Shown piece after piece: positions 15,283 through 24,348 of a stretch of 64,000 nt of DNA. Origin of the DNA: Sphingomonas sp. (GTDB lineage: Bacteria; Pseudomonadota; Alphaproteobacteria; Sphingomonadales; Sphingomonadaceae); the NCBI RefSeq assembly GCF_024508665.1, contig NZ_JANINP010000007.1:558001-622000 (forward strand), written 5' to 3'. The notes under the pieces were generated by a model. It searched no databases. It saw nothing but the letters and a program-made list of their open reading frames with translations, and was not told where the DNA came from. Numbering within the stretch: position 1 is the first letter of the stretch; every line of letters begins with the position of its first letter. A program made the translations under genes and the position numbers.

Positions 15283-17313
15283 CTATTCCGCCGCAACCTC
15301 GGCGTCCTCGTCGGGCAGTGCGACGGGGCCGCGATCATTGGCCGCAGGCGTAGCCAGCATCGACATGCCCTTTTCCGACAGCAGCATGCCGATCAGCGCC
15401 TGAAGCGCGCCGCCGCCGGCACCCGCACCGGTCTCGCTGCCGGTGTTGATCTGCACCCTCGGCACGATATCGACACCCGACGTTTCCAGCGCTTGGGCCA
15501 GTCGTTCGATCACCTGACGCGTCAGCTGGAACTGCGCGCCGCCCGAAGCAGCCGCCTGCTTCTCGATCGTCTCGGCGGTGGCCAAGCCGGTCTTGGTGAT
15601 ACGGTCGGCCTCGGCGCCTGCAAGCGCCACGACTTTCGCCGCTTCACCCTCACCGACGATGCGGATTCGATCGGATTCGGCCTTGGCGAGCGTGCGCGTC
15701 TGTTCGGCTTCCTGCGCCGCCCGCTTTACCGCCGCCTTGCCCTGGTTCTCCTGTACAGTGATCGAGAGTTCGGATTCGGTGATGGCGGTTTGCTGATGCG
15801 CGCGCGCCTGTGCTTCACGCAGTTCCTTCTCGCCCTCGGCCGCGACGCGCTGTTTGGCATAGGTCGTGACTTGCTCTTCGGCGACTTGGCGCTCGCGCAA
15901 TTGCTGCAGGACCTTTTCGATCTGGTCGTTGCCCGCGGCAGCGCGGGGTGTCCCGATCAGCACTTCCTGCAGCTCGAGATTATAGGCGGTGAATTTCGCG
16001 CGCATCTGATCGCCCGCCTGTTCCTGGATATCTGAGCGTTCCTGGAGCAACTGGATCAGCGTCTTTTTCTGCGCGACGTTCTTGAAATAGGCCGAGACCA
16101 TCGGGTCGAGCGTCTGCTCGACCAGTTTCTTGATGTCGCCGAACCGCTGCACGACCAATGGCGCCTTGCGATAGTCGATATGAACGACGACCGAGAGCGG
16201 CAGGGTGGGTTCGAACGCGTCCTTGGTGATCAGCGACACCTCGGACAAATTCTCGTCGAACTTGTGCTGGCCGGTCATCTCCTGATCCCATTTCAGGATG
16301 AAGTTGGTCGTGGGTACGACCAGGATCTTCCCGGCATAGGTGTTGAACGCATATTTGCCCGGCAAGAGGGGCTCGCTCCACACGCCCCGCGTACCGCGAT
16401 CGACCAACTCGCCATGGCGATAATCGTCGCCCGAAGTATCGGCACCGCTGTCGCCGGTATAGCTGATGACGACGCCGACATGGCCGACCTCGATCACGGT
16501 CTTGGCGACCATCTCGACCGTCGCGAACAGGCGGTTGATGAAATAGCTGCCCTCGACCAGCACCTGGAGTTGGCGGCCGCGCCGGCCGCCGGCCGCGATG
16601 AACTTCTCCGGATCCTGGAAGCTGTTGTGGAACGTCGCGATGTCGTCCTGGTCGGTGCCGACTTCCGGTGCGATGATCTGGTCGGCGGTCAGCGCCGGAC
16701 CGTCATGCACCGTGACGATGCCGATCATGTCGGACGCGTCCTTGATCACGACCGATTCGAAACCCGATCGTTCTTCGATTACGCGTTGCATGTTGCTGAA
16801 CAGATCGAAGTCGTTCGCTTCGAGCATCAGGCCGTAGAGATGTTCGCGCGTGATGATGACGAACTGCGCTAGGTTGATGGCATAGGTGCCTTCGCGCAGG
16901 ATCGCGCGCTGCGGACCCTTCTGCCCTCCATCTTCCAGGAAGCGGCGCACGTCGAGGAAATCGGCGGTGCGCAAATTGCTCGCCAGCGTCTGGGTCGGCC
17001 CCAGCGGGGCGCCGTCGCGCGCGAAGACATAGCCGATCTGGCCCTGGGGAATGGTCACCAGCGGCTGCGAATGGACGCGATACTGGAACGGCATGAAGAA
17101 GTGATAGCCGCCGCGCAGGACGATCGGCTGATAGCCGGCCTCGCCATTGAGGGCGATCAGGCCGGAGGTGACGGAGCCGTTGCGACTCCACAATTTCTCG
17201 ACGATCGCGACGCGGTTGTTGCGCACGTAGCGAACGCAGCGAGAGAGGACGAACAGACAAGCGACGACGAGGGCCACGACGGCCGAAGCGCCGAGCACAT
17301 ACATATTTGTCAT
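15283..17313 (-). CDS. SPFH/flotillin-like membrane scaffold protein
   Basis: 676 residues. One N-terminal membrane helix (about 5-26) is followed by an SPFH/Band 7 region (about 40-440), then a charged Ala/Glu-rich coiled coil (about 460-590, ERQVAEEQVTTYAKQ ... AQEAEQTRTLAKAESDRI) and a Gly-rich tail. The layout matches flotillin/YqiK-type proteins that organise ordered membrane patches. There is no NfeD gene next to it, which is the commoner partner. The gene upstream on the same strand, ending 73 bases away, encodes an unknown membrane protein and may be its partner. Confidence 0.82.
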   Translation of the reverse strand: MTNMYVLGASAVVALVVACLFVLSRCVRYVRNNRVAIVEKLWSRNGSVTSGLIALNGEAGYQPIVLRGGYHFFMPFQYRVHSQPLVTIPQGQIGYVFARDGAPLGPTQTLASNLRTADFLDVRRFLEDGGQKGPQRAILREGTYAINLAQFVIITREHLYGLMLEANDFDLFSNMQRVIEERSGFESVVIKDASDMIGIVTVHDGPALTADQIIAPEVGTDQDDIATFHNSFQDPEKFIAAGGRRGRQLQVLVEGSYFINRLFATVEMVAKTVIEVGHVGVVISYTGDSGADTSGDDYRHGELVDRGTRGVWSEPLLPGKYAFNTYAGKILVVPTTNFILKWDQEMTGQHKFDENLSEVSLITKDAFEPTLPLSVVVHIDYRKAPLVVQRFGDIKKLVEQTLDPMVSAYFKNVAQKKTLIQLLQERSDIQEQAGDQMRAKFTAYNLELQEVLIGTPRAAAGNDQIEKVLQQLRERQVAEEQVTTYAKQRVAAEGEKELREAQARAHQQTAITESELSITVQENQGKAAVKRAAQEAEQTRTLAKAESDRIRIVGEGEAAKVVALAGAEADRITKTGLATAETIEKQAAASGGAQFQLTRQVIERLAQALETSGVDIVPRVQINTGSETGAGAGGGALQALIGMLLSEKGMSMLATPAANDRGPVALPDEDAEVAAE

Positions 17314-17386
17314 CTGTGGTGGGTGTCCTTGGGACCTAAAGAAGAGCGCACGATCACGCTCCGCCTCTATTTAATGCGCCCCAAGT

Positions 17387-18058
17387 CTAGCTGCCAGCGA
17401 AATCGGAAGGGCCGTACCGATTTTCGACGTAGCGCGCCACCGCGCGCGCGTCACCATGGTCGAGTCTACTTTGCTCGGCGAGCAAGCCGCTCAACGTGTC
17501 TGCGATCCGTTGCAGTGACCGAGTCGCAAGTGCCAGAATGTCGGGTCGGGATTCGTCGGAAGCAGTGGCGTTCGCCACCGCCATAGCGTGGACGACTTGC
17601 GCGAGGTCGCGCGACAATGCTTGATACCTTTCGTCGTCATGGTTCCACCTTGGTTGGGCGAGGGTATCGACGAGGCGGCGAAGGCCGGCATCGGGTAGCG
17701 ATCGTGCCTCGGCCAGCGCGTTTGTGACCCGCATTCTGGAGTCGGTCGCGGTGCGACTGGAATTGGTCGTATCACGGCCATGGCGGCGAAGGCCGAGCAA
17801 CGGTTCGACAGCAGCCGCGGCAAATGTCGCTGCCAGCGCCAGCGTCGCATAGCCTGCGAGGAACCAGCCGCTATACCCAAGCGCGAGGCGGGCGAGTTCG
17901 CCAAGCGGGGCCCCCGCCGGCGCGGCAAACAGCGTAGCCACCGCGACTGTCACCAAGTAGACGGGCACTGCAAAATGCAGGAAAGCGCCGCCGACGATGC
18001 GCCAGGCGCGGATCGGAGCTCTAGCGATCAGGGTAGGGCGTACCGACACGCTGTTCAT
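17387..18058 (-). CDS. Membrane protein of unknown function beside the SPFH gene
   Basis: 223 residues. Two membrane helices are clear (about 22-45 and 58-83); the remaining ~140 residues are soluble and helical, with AEARSLPDAGLRRLVDTLAQ and LATRSLQRIADTLSGLLAEQSRLDHGDAR. No named domain is recognised. Orientation and spacing suggest an operon with the SPFH scaffold gene. Confidence 0.6.
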   Translation of the reverse strand: MNSVSVRPTLIARAPIRAWRIVGGAFLHFAVPVYLVTVAVATLFAAPAGAPLGELARLALGYSGWFLAGYATLALAATFAAAAVEPLLGLRRHGRDTTNSSRTATDSRMRVTNALAEARSLPDAGLRRLVDTLAQPRWNHDDERYQALSRDLAQVVHAMAVANATASDESRPDILALATRSLQRIADTLSGLLAEQSRLDHGDARAVARYVENRYGPSDFAGS

Positions 18059-18137
18059 GGACGTTGCGGCCCTCCTTCGAGCCCGCGACCAACCGCAGCG
18101 AATGTGGGGAAAATCTGGCGGGCCGCAAGAGGGAGTC

Positions 18138-19274
18138 TCAGGCCGCGCGGTCGCGGCCGACGTCGTCCTTCCGCCGAAGATACGGCGCGACCAGATTGCG
18201 CGATCGGAACCATTCCTGACGCTCGGGGCTCAGCGTCGCGAAATTGCCGATCACGCGCCGGCAATCGGGCGCCCTGCACTGGCAGATCATGTGCCAGTTC
18301 GATTCCGCCAGCGTGGTCGAATAATCCCAGCAGATCTCCTCGCCCGGCGCGATGTCACGGATCGCCACCAGCACCACGCCCTGATCGGTGAAACGCAGCC
18401 CGGCATTGGGCGCGCAACTATGGTTGACCAGGTCGTCGATCCGGCCGGATGGGCCCATATAATGATCGGGCGTGACCTGGACGTACCGGTCCGATTGGCC
18501 GCGCATCAGGCTGGGAATGCGGTCGGCGCGGAAGCGGCGCCCGGTGAACGACATCAGCCGGTCGCCTTCGGCGAACGGCACGGCTGCGAACACCGCCTTG
18601 CCGAGATGGTTCTCGCCCACCGCGAACAGGTTGGTGGGAGTGCGGACCGCATCGAGTATGTAGAAGCGGCCCCTTCGGAAGCCCAGCGAGCGTAATGGAT
18701 TGATCGTCGCCAGCCCGACCATGAACCAGATGCTCGCGTGGCAGACCAGTTCGATCAGGATATAGGCATATTCGCCGACCGGGCTGCCCGGTGTGCGTGC
18801 GGCGACCATCAACGTCGCGAGGTCGCCCAGCGTCCAGAGGCCCCAGGCAGGCGAGCGCTCGCGCCCGCGATCGGCGACGACGCTGGCCCAGGTCGGCCAG
18901 AAGCTCACGGGCACGGCGGCCACCACCAGCATATGCGCCCAGAAAGCATCGCGGAACATCGCCCAGATCGCCAGGGCGCCAAGGCTGGTCGCGATGCAGA
19001 ATATTTCAGTGTGCGTCGGGACGGTCCAGGCGGACCTGCGCCACAAGGCGATCGTGATCGCCACACAAGCGACGGTCGCGAACAGGAACACCCAGCGCTG
19101 CAGTCCGTCGGGGTTCACCGCGGCGTAGGTCGACGCCTCGACCGCGGTCGCCGCCGACCAGATCAGCCACGATGCGCGATTGGGCTCGACCAGATCCCGC
19201 TTCAGTCCCGTCAAATAGGCCGCATAGCCCGCGAAACTCGCGGCCAATGCCAATAGGAACAGGACCTGGACCAT
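18138..19274 (-). CDS. Multi-pass membrane protein fused to a SET methyltransferase domain
   Basis: 378 residues. Residues 1-205 hold about seven membrane helices, with two related stretches (EPNRASWLIWSAATAVE and RSPAWGLWTLGDLATL) suggesting an internal duplication. Residues about 230-350 are a SET domain: GKAVFAAVPFAEGDRLMSF, RYVQVTPDHYMGPSG, DLVNHSCAPNAGL (the NHSC motif) and PGEEICWDYS. A post-SET cysteine cluster CQCRAPDC follows, as in eukaryotic lysine methyltransferases. The expected reaction is SAM-dependent lysine methylation on the cytoplasmic side. Fusion to a polytopic membrane domain is unusual. Stand-alone gene; substrate unknown. Confidence 0.8.
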   Translation of the reverse strand: MVQVLFLLALAASFAGYAAYLTGLKRDLVEPNRASWLIWSAATAVEASTYAAVNPDGLQRWVFLFATVACVAITIALWRRSAWTVPTHTEIFCIATSLGALAIWAMFRDAFWAHMLVVAAVPVSFWPTWASVVADRGRERSPAWGLWTLGDLATLMVAARTPGSPVGEYAYILIELVCHASIWFMVGLATINPLRSLGFRRGRFYILDAVRTPTNLFAVGENHLGKAVFAAVPFAEGDRLMSFTGRRFRADRIPSLMRGQSDRYVQVTPDHYMGPSGRIDDLVNHSCAPNAGLRFTDQGVVLVAIRDIAPGEEICWDYSTTLAESNWHMICQCRAPDCRRVIGNFATLSPERQEWFRSRNLVAPYLRRKDDVGRDRAA

Positions 19275-19466
19275 TCACCCCCGCTCGGCATGTCCGTCAT
19301 GCACAACGCGGTATTTACCATGTTGCCAGGAATCCGTCTATTCGAAACCCAAGGAGTCAGCACGAGTCGTTAAGACCCCGGTGTTCGATTCCGTTGTTAG
19401 GGGACAGGCGAAGCGGCAGGGTATTAACCGCCGACCAAGCCCGATATTGGCCGGCCCGACACAATC

Positions 19467-19853
19467 TCAATACGGATTGAGCTTGCCGTCGTCGCGCGCA
19501 TCGGCCGCCAGATCGAAGCGCTGTTGCGCGGCCTGGATCACCGTCAGATGGTCGACCGCCCAGCGCGCGAGTTCGCCGACCGGCTGCTGCAAGGATTGGC
19601 CGAGTTCGGTCAGTTCATAATCGACCCGGGGTGGAATGCTGGGGGTGACGGTTCGCGTGACCAGACCGTCTCGCTCCAACCCGCGCACCGTCAGTGTCAG
19701 CATGCGTTGCGAGATGCCCTCGACCGAACGCCGCAATTCGCTGAACCGCTTCGGCCCATCTGCCAGCGCGTTGATCGTCAACATACTCCATTTGTCGCCG
19801 ACGCGCTGGAGTACGCCGGTCACGCCGCGGCATTGCGGTCCATGGGGATTCAC
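19467..19853 (-). CDS. HxlR-family transcriptional regulator
   Basis: 128 residues. [46 protein letters not shown] and [12 protein letters not shown] are the HxlR winged-helix signature. The single N-terminal cysteine (PQCRGV, residue 8) sits where redox- or quinone-sensing HxlR members such as QorR and YodB have theirs. It is divergent from an azoreductase gene across 136 bases, the usual arrangement for a local repressor of a quinone or azo reductase. Confidence 0.9.
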   Translation of the reverse strand: MNPHGPQCRGVTGVLQRVGDKWSMLTINALADGPKRFSELRRSVEGISQRMLTLTVRGLERDGLVTRTVTPSIPPRVDYELTELGQSLQQPVGELARWAVDHLTVIQAAQQRFDLAADARDDGKLNPY

Positions 19854-19924
19854 TATCGGACCCTTCGGTTACATCGTTGATACCGGGGCACATAATTGAT
19901 CCTCATCGCCAAAAATGTGCCTTC

Positions 19925-19952
19925 TTGTGACGCGAATGATGACGGTTATCTA
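19925..19952 (+). promoter_or_regulatory. Possible sigma-70-like promoter of the azoreductase gene
   Basis: TTGTGA (19925-19930) and TATCTA (19947-19952) are 16 bases apart and lie 38 bases upstream of the azoreductase ATG. HxlR would be expected to bind here; no clear operator repeat is recognised. Confidence 0.35.
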
Positions 19953-19989
19953 GCGTGCCTCAGTAACTAATCAATACCAGCGAGGCACC

Positions 19990-20544
19990 ATGATCATCCT
20001 TCATGTCGACAGCAGCATCACTGCCGAAAACAGCGTCACCCGCTCGATCGGGGAGGCGGCGATCGCCAGGTTGAGGACGCTCCACCCCGATGCCGAAGTC
20101 CGGCGTCGCGACCTCGCCTCGGATCCGCTTGGGCATGTGACCCTGGGTGATCTCGGCGACGCGTCGATCGCCGAGGAATTCCTGTCCGCCGACGTCATCG
20201 TGGTCGGCGCGCCGATGTACAATTTCAGCATTCCCTCCAACCTGAAGGCGTGGATGGACCGTCTCGCGATCGCCGGCATCACCTTCCGCTACAGCGATAA
20301 GGGTGCGGAAGGATTGGCCGGTGGACGCAAGCTGATCATCGCGTCGGCGCGTGGCGGCTTTTACGGGTCGGACACCCGGCAGGCCTGGCTCGACCATCAG
20401 GAAACCTATCTCCGCGGCTTCTTCGAGTTCCTGGGCGTGACCGACATCGCTTTCGTGCGTGCGGAGGGGATTGCGATGGGCCCTGACGCGCGGGCCAAGG
20501 CGCTCGAGGATGCGAAGACCCAAGCGGCCGCGATCGCGGCCTAG
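19990..20544 (+). CDS. azoR: FMN-dependent NADH-azoreductase
   Basis: 184 residues. The flavodoxin-like fold begins MIILHVDSSI, with SVTRSIGEAAI, VVGAPMYNFSIPSNLKAWMDR and SARGGFYG being AzoR signatures for FMN and quinone binding. The enzyme reduces azo dyes and quinones with NADH in the cytoplasm. GCGAGGC precedes the ATG. Divergent HxlR gene likely controls it in response to quinones or electrophiles; a strong terminator follows. Confidence 0.92.
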   Translation: MIILHVDSSITAENSVTRSIGEAAIARLRTLHPDAEVRRRDLASDPLGHVTLGDLGDASIAEEFLSADVIVVGAPMYNFSIPSNLKAWMDRLAIAGITFRYSDKGAEGLAGGRKLIIASARGGFYGSDTRQAWLDHQETYLRGFFEFLGVTDIAFVRAEGIAMGPDARAKALEDAKTQAAAIAA

Positions 20545-20561
20545 CCTCGGACGGCGGACAC

Positions 20562-20600
20562 AAAAAAAGCCGCCTTCCCCGAAGGGAAGGCGGCTCGTTT
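20562..20600. terminator. Bidirectional intrinsic terminator
   Basis: A perfect 11-bp stem (20569-20579 with 20584-20594) closes a CGAA tetraloop. It is flanked by seven A's on the left and TCGTTT on the right, so it can end transcription of azoR from one side and the autotransporter gene from the other. Confidence 0.85.
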
Positions 20601-20619
20601 ATCCAGCAATTGAACCGGA

Positions 20620-23600
20620 TCAGAAGCGGAAGGTGATGCTCCCGCGATAGCTCTGGTTCTTCACGTCGCTGCGATCGATGGTCGTGTCGGCACCGACCGA
20701 CAGCGTGACGTTCTTCATGTCGATGGCAAGCCCGCCAGAGGCTTCCCACCAATCCTTGTCGCGGCCCGCCAAAGCGAATTGCGCGGCAGGCCCGACGCCG
20801 CCAACGAAGTTCGCGCCGAACGACGCCGGCTGATTGTCGAAGTCATGGACGTAATAGCCGGTCAGATAGGGCCGCACCTTGCCCTTGCCGCCACCCAGCG
20901 TCAGGCCCAGGCGGCCTTGGGTCGAGTGCACCCCTTCGCGATCGATGCGCAACGCCATCGGGCCTCCGCTCTCGGCGGTGTCGGAAAAGCCGATATCGCC
21001 GTAACGGATTGCTGCGCGCGGCCCGAGCTTGAGCCCGCCCAGGTTCGCCGTCCAAGACACGCCCACTTCGCCGCTGACGGCCAACGCCTGATCATCCGAG
21101 CGCAGCGTGTAAGGCGTTCCGACCAGGTTGGCCGATCGCACCATATGCGTATCGAACAGGCCGGCGGAAAACACGCCATCGAGCCCGAAGCCGTTCTTCA
21201 GGCCGAGCTTGCCGTACAGCGTGCCCTGATAGAGTTCGCCCTTGGCGGTCGCGCCGGTCGTCGTGCTGCCCTGCGTGTTGGTGTAGGACAAGGCGAAGCC
21301 GATCGTCGCGGTCGAACTCACCTGCTTTTCGACACCAGCCGCACCGTACCAGCCGTCGAACGTGTCGCGCCCGCCGGCGGGGATCGCAGTCGCCATCGGC
21401 GCGCTGTTGCCGTTCAGATAGCCGCCGGCGAAGAACACGCTGACGTCGTCGGGCACCTTGCCGGTCGATATGCTGGTGGCCTGAGCTCCGCCGGCGACGC
21501 CCGGCTCGTAGGATCCCATCGGGCCGACATTGTTCAAATTGGCGGTGACGCTGAGCGGCTGACCGATGATCGCCACCGTGCCTCCCAGGTCGTCATTGCC
21601 AAGTGCCTGGAGCCGATCGCGATAGAAGCGCGCCATATTGTCGGTGGCGGCGGTGCCGAGCGCGGTCTTGAGCGTCTCCGTACGCGGCGCCCAGCTTTCG
21701 AGCGTCGAGCGGATCGTCGCCGCGTTCTGCAGATCGAGCGGCCCGTACAGCCCCGCCAAGGCGTTATAGCTGCCGGAGCGATCGCCATCGAGCAGCTTGG
21801 CATAAGCCGTCTGCACCGGCGAATTGGCCGACACCACGTCGGCATATTTGCCGGCGACGATCTTCACCTTCACGTCGTTGGCCGAATAGAGGAATTTCGG
21901 CGTCAGGATCGCGCTCAGCGCTGTCGTGCTGAACGTCCCGGTCAACTGGTTCTGCGCGGTCAGGATCTGATAGGTGTCGCCATCGCGGATCATATAGCCC
22001 GATGCGGGTGCGAACAGCACCGTGCCGCCGATCGACGCCAGCCCGTCCACCGCGACGCCCGGTGCGCTGAACTGATTGGCGACCACCGCCAGCTTATCCG
22101 ACGCCCCATTGGCGCCGAGGTCGATCAGCAGGACGTTGCCCGACGACAGCACCAGATTGCCGCCGACCGTCAACATGCCGATCGTACCGGCCGTACCCGG
22201 CGCGATCATGCCGGTCACGCTGGTCAGATACGGCGTATTGATGCGGCCCCGGCCGTCCAGCGCGCCGGAGAACAACAGGTAATCGCCGACCGAGTTCATC
22301 GTCCCGTCGACCGTGATGCGGCCGTTGGTCTGGGTGATGTCGATCAGGCTGGTCAGCGATCCGCCATTGGCGATGTTCAGCCGCGCGCCGGATCCGGCGA
22401 CCGTCAGGCGATCGACCGTGGCGTGGGTATCGAGCGTTGTCGTACCCGCCGCGGCCAAGGTGACGTCGAAATAGGCGGCACGGGTATGCGTCGCCGCATC
22501 CGGATCGCGGTCGTTGGGCACGAAATTGGTCGCGCCCGGCAGTCCGTTATCCAGCGTCGGATCGGGAATCGGGCTGGTGCCCGGCTGCCCGCCGGCGGGC
22601 GTGAATTGATATTCGGTCCCGTTATATGTCTCGACGCCGGTCGTGGTGTTGTAGCAGTCGCTGTTGTTGCCCTGCTGAATGCAGATCTCGCCGAACTTGC
22701 CCGACGTGCCATTGACGCCGTCGCCCAGCGTCGAGGGGACGCCGTTGACCAGATTGCCATCGACGATCGTCATGTAATTGGGATCGATGTTGGTGACCCA
22801 ATGCGTCGGGTCGGCCCAGTTGGCGTCGCCAGCCTTCGAGCCGACATAACGGTAATTGTTGTTCGCCGCGATCCAGTCCCAATAGAGATAGAGCGGCTGA
22901 TAGAAGGCTGACGTGCCATAGCTCGCCGAAGGCTGGCTGTTGAAATACCGGCTGCCGCCTGACAGGACGCCAATCACCAGCTTCTTCGAAAATGTGTCGT
23001 CCAGGATCAACGGCCCGCCTGAATCGCCGGGCGCGGTAATGCCTTCCTTCGGCAAGGCGTTGTCGCGGAACAGGTTGAAATCATAGATGCTCGCGTTCAG
23101 CGCACCACGGCGCGGGTCGTCGAAATCGAGCTGATAGAGATTCTGCGGCAGGCCGTCGTTGACCCCGAACAGGAATCCGTCGACGTCGTCGAGCGATCCG
23201 AGCAGGCCGATATAATTCTCCGCCACACGCCGGCGGAAATCGACCCCTCGCGTGTCGCCGGTATTGCCCGTACCGCTGTCACCATAACCGGTGATCGTGA
23301 CGTGATAGCCGGTCCCCTTGGTAGCATCGATCGACGCCGGCGCCGGCAGTTGCGACAGCAGGATGGCCCAGGTCGGGACATTCGCCGCCGGGGTATCGAG
23401 CGTCGCTATCGCGATGTCGCCCTGCAGGAAGTTGTTGCCGACGCCAAGCGCGGTGGACGCCGGATTATAAGTGACCTGATTGACGTTGTAGAGATAATTG
23501 GCGACGTCGGTCTGGTACCCGCCGTACAACCAGTTGCCGAAGGCGGAATTGCCGGCGGCATTGTTGTTGGCGCGGAATCCGAAGGCGATCGGCCGGCCGC

Positions 23601-24048
23601 CATTGGCGGCGCCGTAACCCCAGGGATCCTGGAAACCAGTGTCGTCCGGATTCTCGTTGACGCAATGCGCGGCGAAGATGACCGTGCGGGGATTGATCAG
23701 GGTGCCGGTGCACAGACCGATAAAGCCGTTCTGCTGGTCGATGATCATCTCGCCGATGCCGGTCACGTCATTGGCGTCGAGCGCGCCATTGGGCGGCGTC
23801 GACGAATTGGGATTGCCGGGCTGTGAAATCACGATCTGCGGCTCGCGGATCGACGTCTCGGGCGGCGCCACCGACGTCGCGTCCTGCGGCGAATAATAAT
23901 TGCCGGTCGGCGCGCCCGCGCTCGAATTGGCAACGGCTCCGATGGTCTGCGCGTGCGCCGTCGCGGCGGCGACCAACGAACCCAGTGCGGCGGACGTATT
24001 CAAGATGAAGCGAAGACGCGCGCTGTGGCGCGCGGAACGGTGCGACAT
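20620..24048 (-). CDS. Autotransporter with trypsin-like serine protease passenger
   Basis: 1142 residues. A signal peptide (1-33) ends TAHAQ. The passenger has a trypsin-family triad: H128 in FAAHC, D211 in GDIAIATL and S343 in GDSGGP. A region of about residues 500-770 resembles the beta-helix of type V secreted proteins (GSLTSLIDITQTNGRITVDG). The C-terminal ~270 residues form an autotransporter beta-barrel ending in ITFRF, the terminal-Phe signal for the BAM complex. It is therefore an outer-membrane or released exoprotease. It ends at the shared terminator and is divergent from the acyltransferase gene. Confidence 0.9.
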   Translation of the reverse strand: MSHRSARHSARLRFILNTSAALGSLVAAATAHAQTIGAVANSSAGAPTGNYYSPQDATSVAPPETSIREPQIVISQPGNPNSSTPPNGALDANDVTGIGEMIIDQQNGFIGLCTGTLINPRTVIFAAHCVNENPDDTGFQDPWGYGAANGGRPIAFGFRANNNAAGNSAFGNWLYGGYQTDVANYLYNVNQVTYNPASTALGVGNNFLQGDIAIATLDTPAANVPTWAILLSQLPAPASIDATKGTGYHVTITGYGDSGTGNTGDTRGVDFRRRVAENYIGLLGSLDDVDGFLFGVNDGLPQNLYQLDFDDPRRGALNASIYDFNLFRDNALPKEGITAPGDSGGPLILDDTFSKKLVIGVLSGGSRYFNSQPSASYGTSAFYQPLYLYWDWIAANNNYRYVGSKAGDANWADPTHWVTNIDPNYMTIVDGNLVNGVPSTLGDGVNGTSGKFGEICIQQGNNSDCYNTTTGVETYNGTEYQFTPAGGQPGTSPIPDPTLDNGLPGATNFVPNDRDPDAATHTRAAYFDVTLAAAGTTTLDTHATVDRLTVAGSGARLNIANGGSLTSLIDITQTNGRITVDGTMNSVGDYLLFSGALDGRGRINTPYLTSVTGMIAPGTAGTIGMLTVGGNLVLSSGNVLLIDLGANGASDKLAVVANQFSAPGVAVDGLASIGGTVLFAPASGYMIRDGDTYQILTAQNQLTGTFSTTALSAILTPKFLYSANDVKVKIVAGKYADVVSANSPVQTAYAKLLDGDRSGSYNALAGLYGPLDLQNAATIRSTLESWAPRTETLKTALGTAATDNMARFYRDRLQALGNDDLGGTVAIIGQPLSVTANLNNVGPMGSYEPGVAGGAQATSISTGKVPDDVSVFFAGGYLNGNSAPMATAIPAGGRDTFDGWYGAAGVEKQVSSTATIGFALSYTNTQGSTTTGATAKGELYQGTLYGKLGLKNGFGLDGVFSAGLFDTHMVRSANLVGTPYTLRSDDQALAVSGEVGVSWTANLGGLKLGPRAAIRYGDIGFSDTAESGGPMALRIDREGVHSTQGRLGLTLGGGKGKVRPYLTGYYVHDFDNQPASFGANFVGGVGPAAQFALAGRDKDWWEASGGLAIDMKNVTLSVGADTTIDRSDVKNQSYRGSITFRF

Positions 24049-24348
24049 GTTTATCCCCTTCTTGTTGGTCCTGTTTCCCGCAGGGCCAAGAAAGGATCGC
24101 TAGCGCGGGTGGCGGTCCGGTCAATGTGAATTAGACAGCAATTCGGACATATCGGACGTAGGATATATATAACCTTGGTCGATTGTTTGCCGGATGTGGC
24201 CCGCCGAACACAATCTCGATCAGGACGTGGTATCGTGTCGCGCAAACCTCTGGACGCGGCCCCATAAAGCCGCGGCTGCATGCGTTGCGCCAGGAAGGCG
24301 TATTCGGTACGGGACTGCCGCGCACATCAACGGGCGCTATGGAGGCCG
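24049..24348. other. Gene-free region between autotransporter and acyltransferase genes
   Basis: This 300-base gap holds the divergent promoters of the two flanking genes; I can place no confident promoter boxes. AT-rich patches near 24130-24180 are the likely promoter area of the autotransporter. The left end of the prophage may fall here, but no att repeat or tRNA is visible. Confidence 0.4.

Noticed and set aside
20779..22911. 710-codon plus-strand frame
   Set aside because: Antisense to the autotransporter; high-GC shadow without motifs.
24049..24348. Prophage attachment site
   Set aside because: No tRNA and no direct repeat shared with the right end around 57,500-59,000 could be found by eye.
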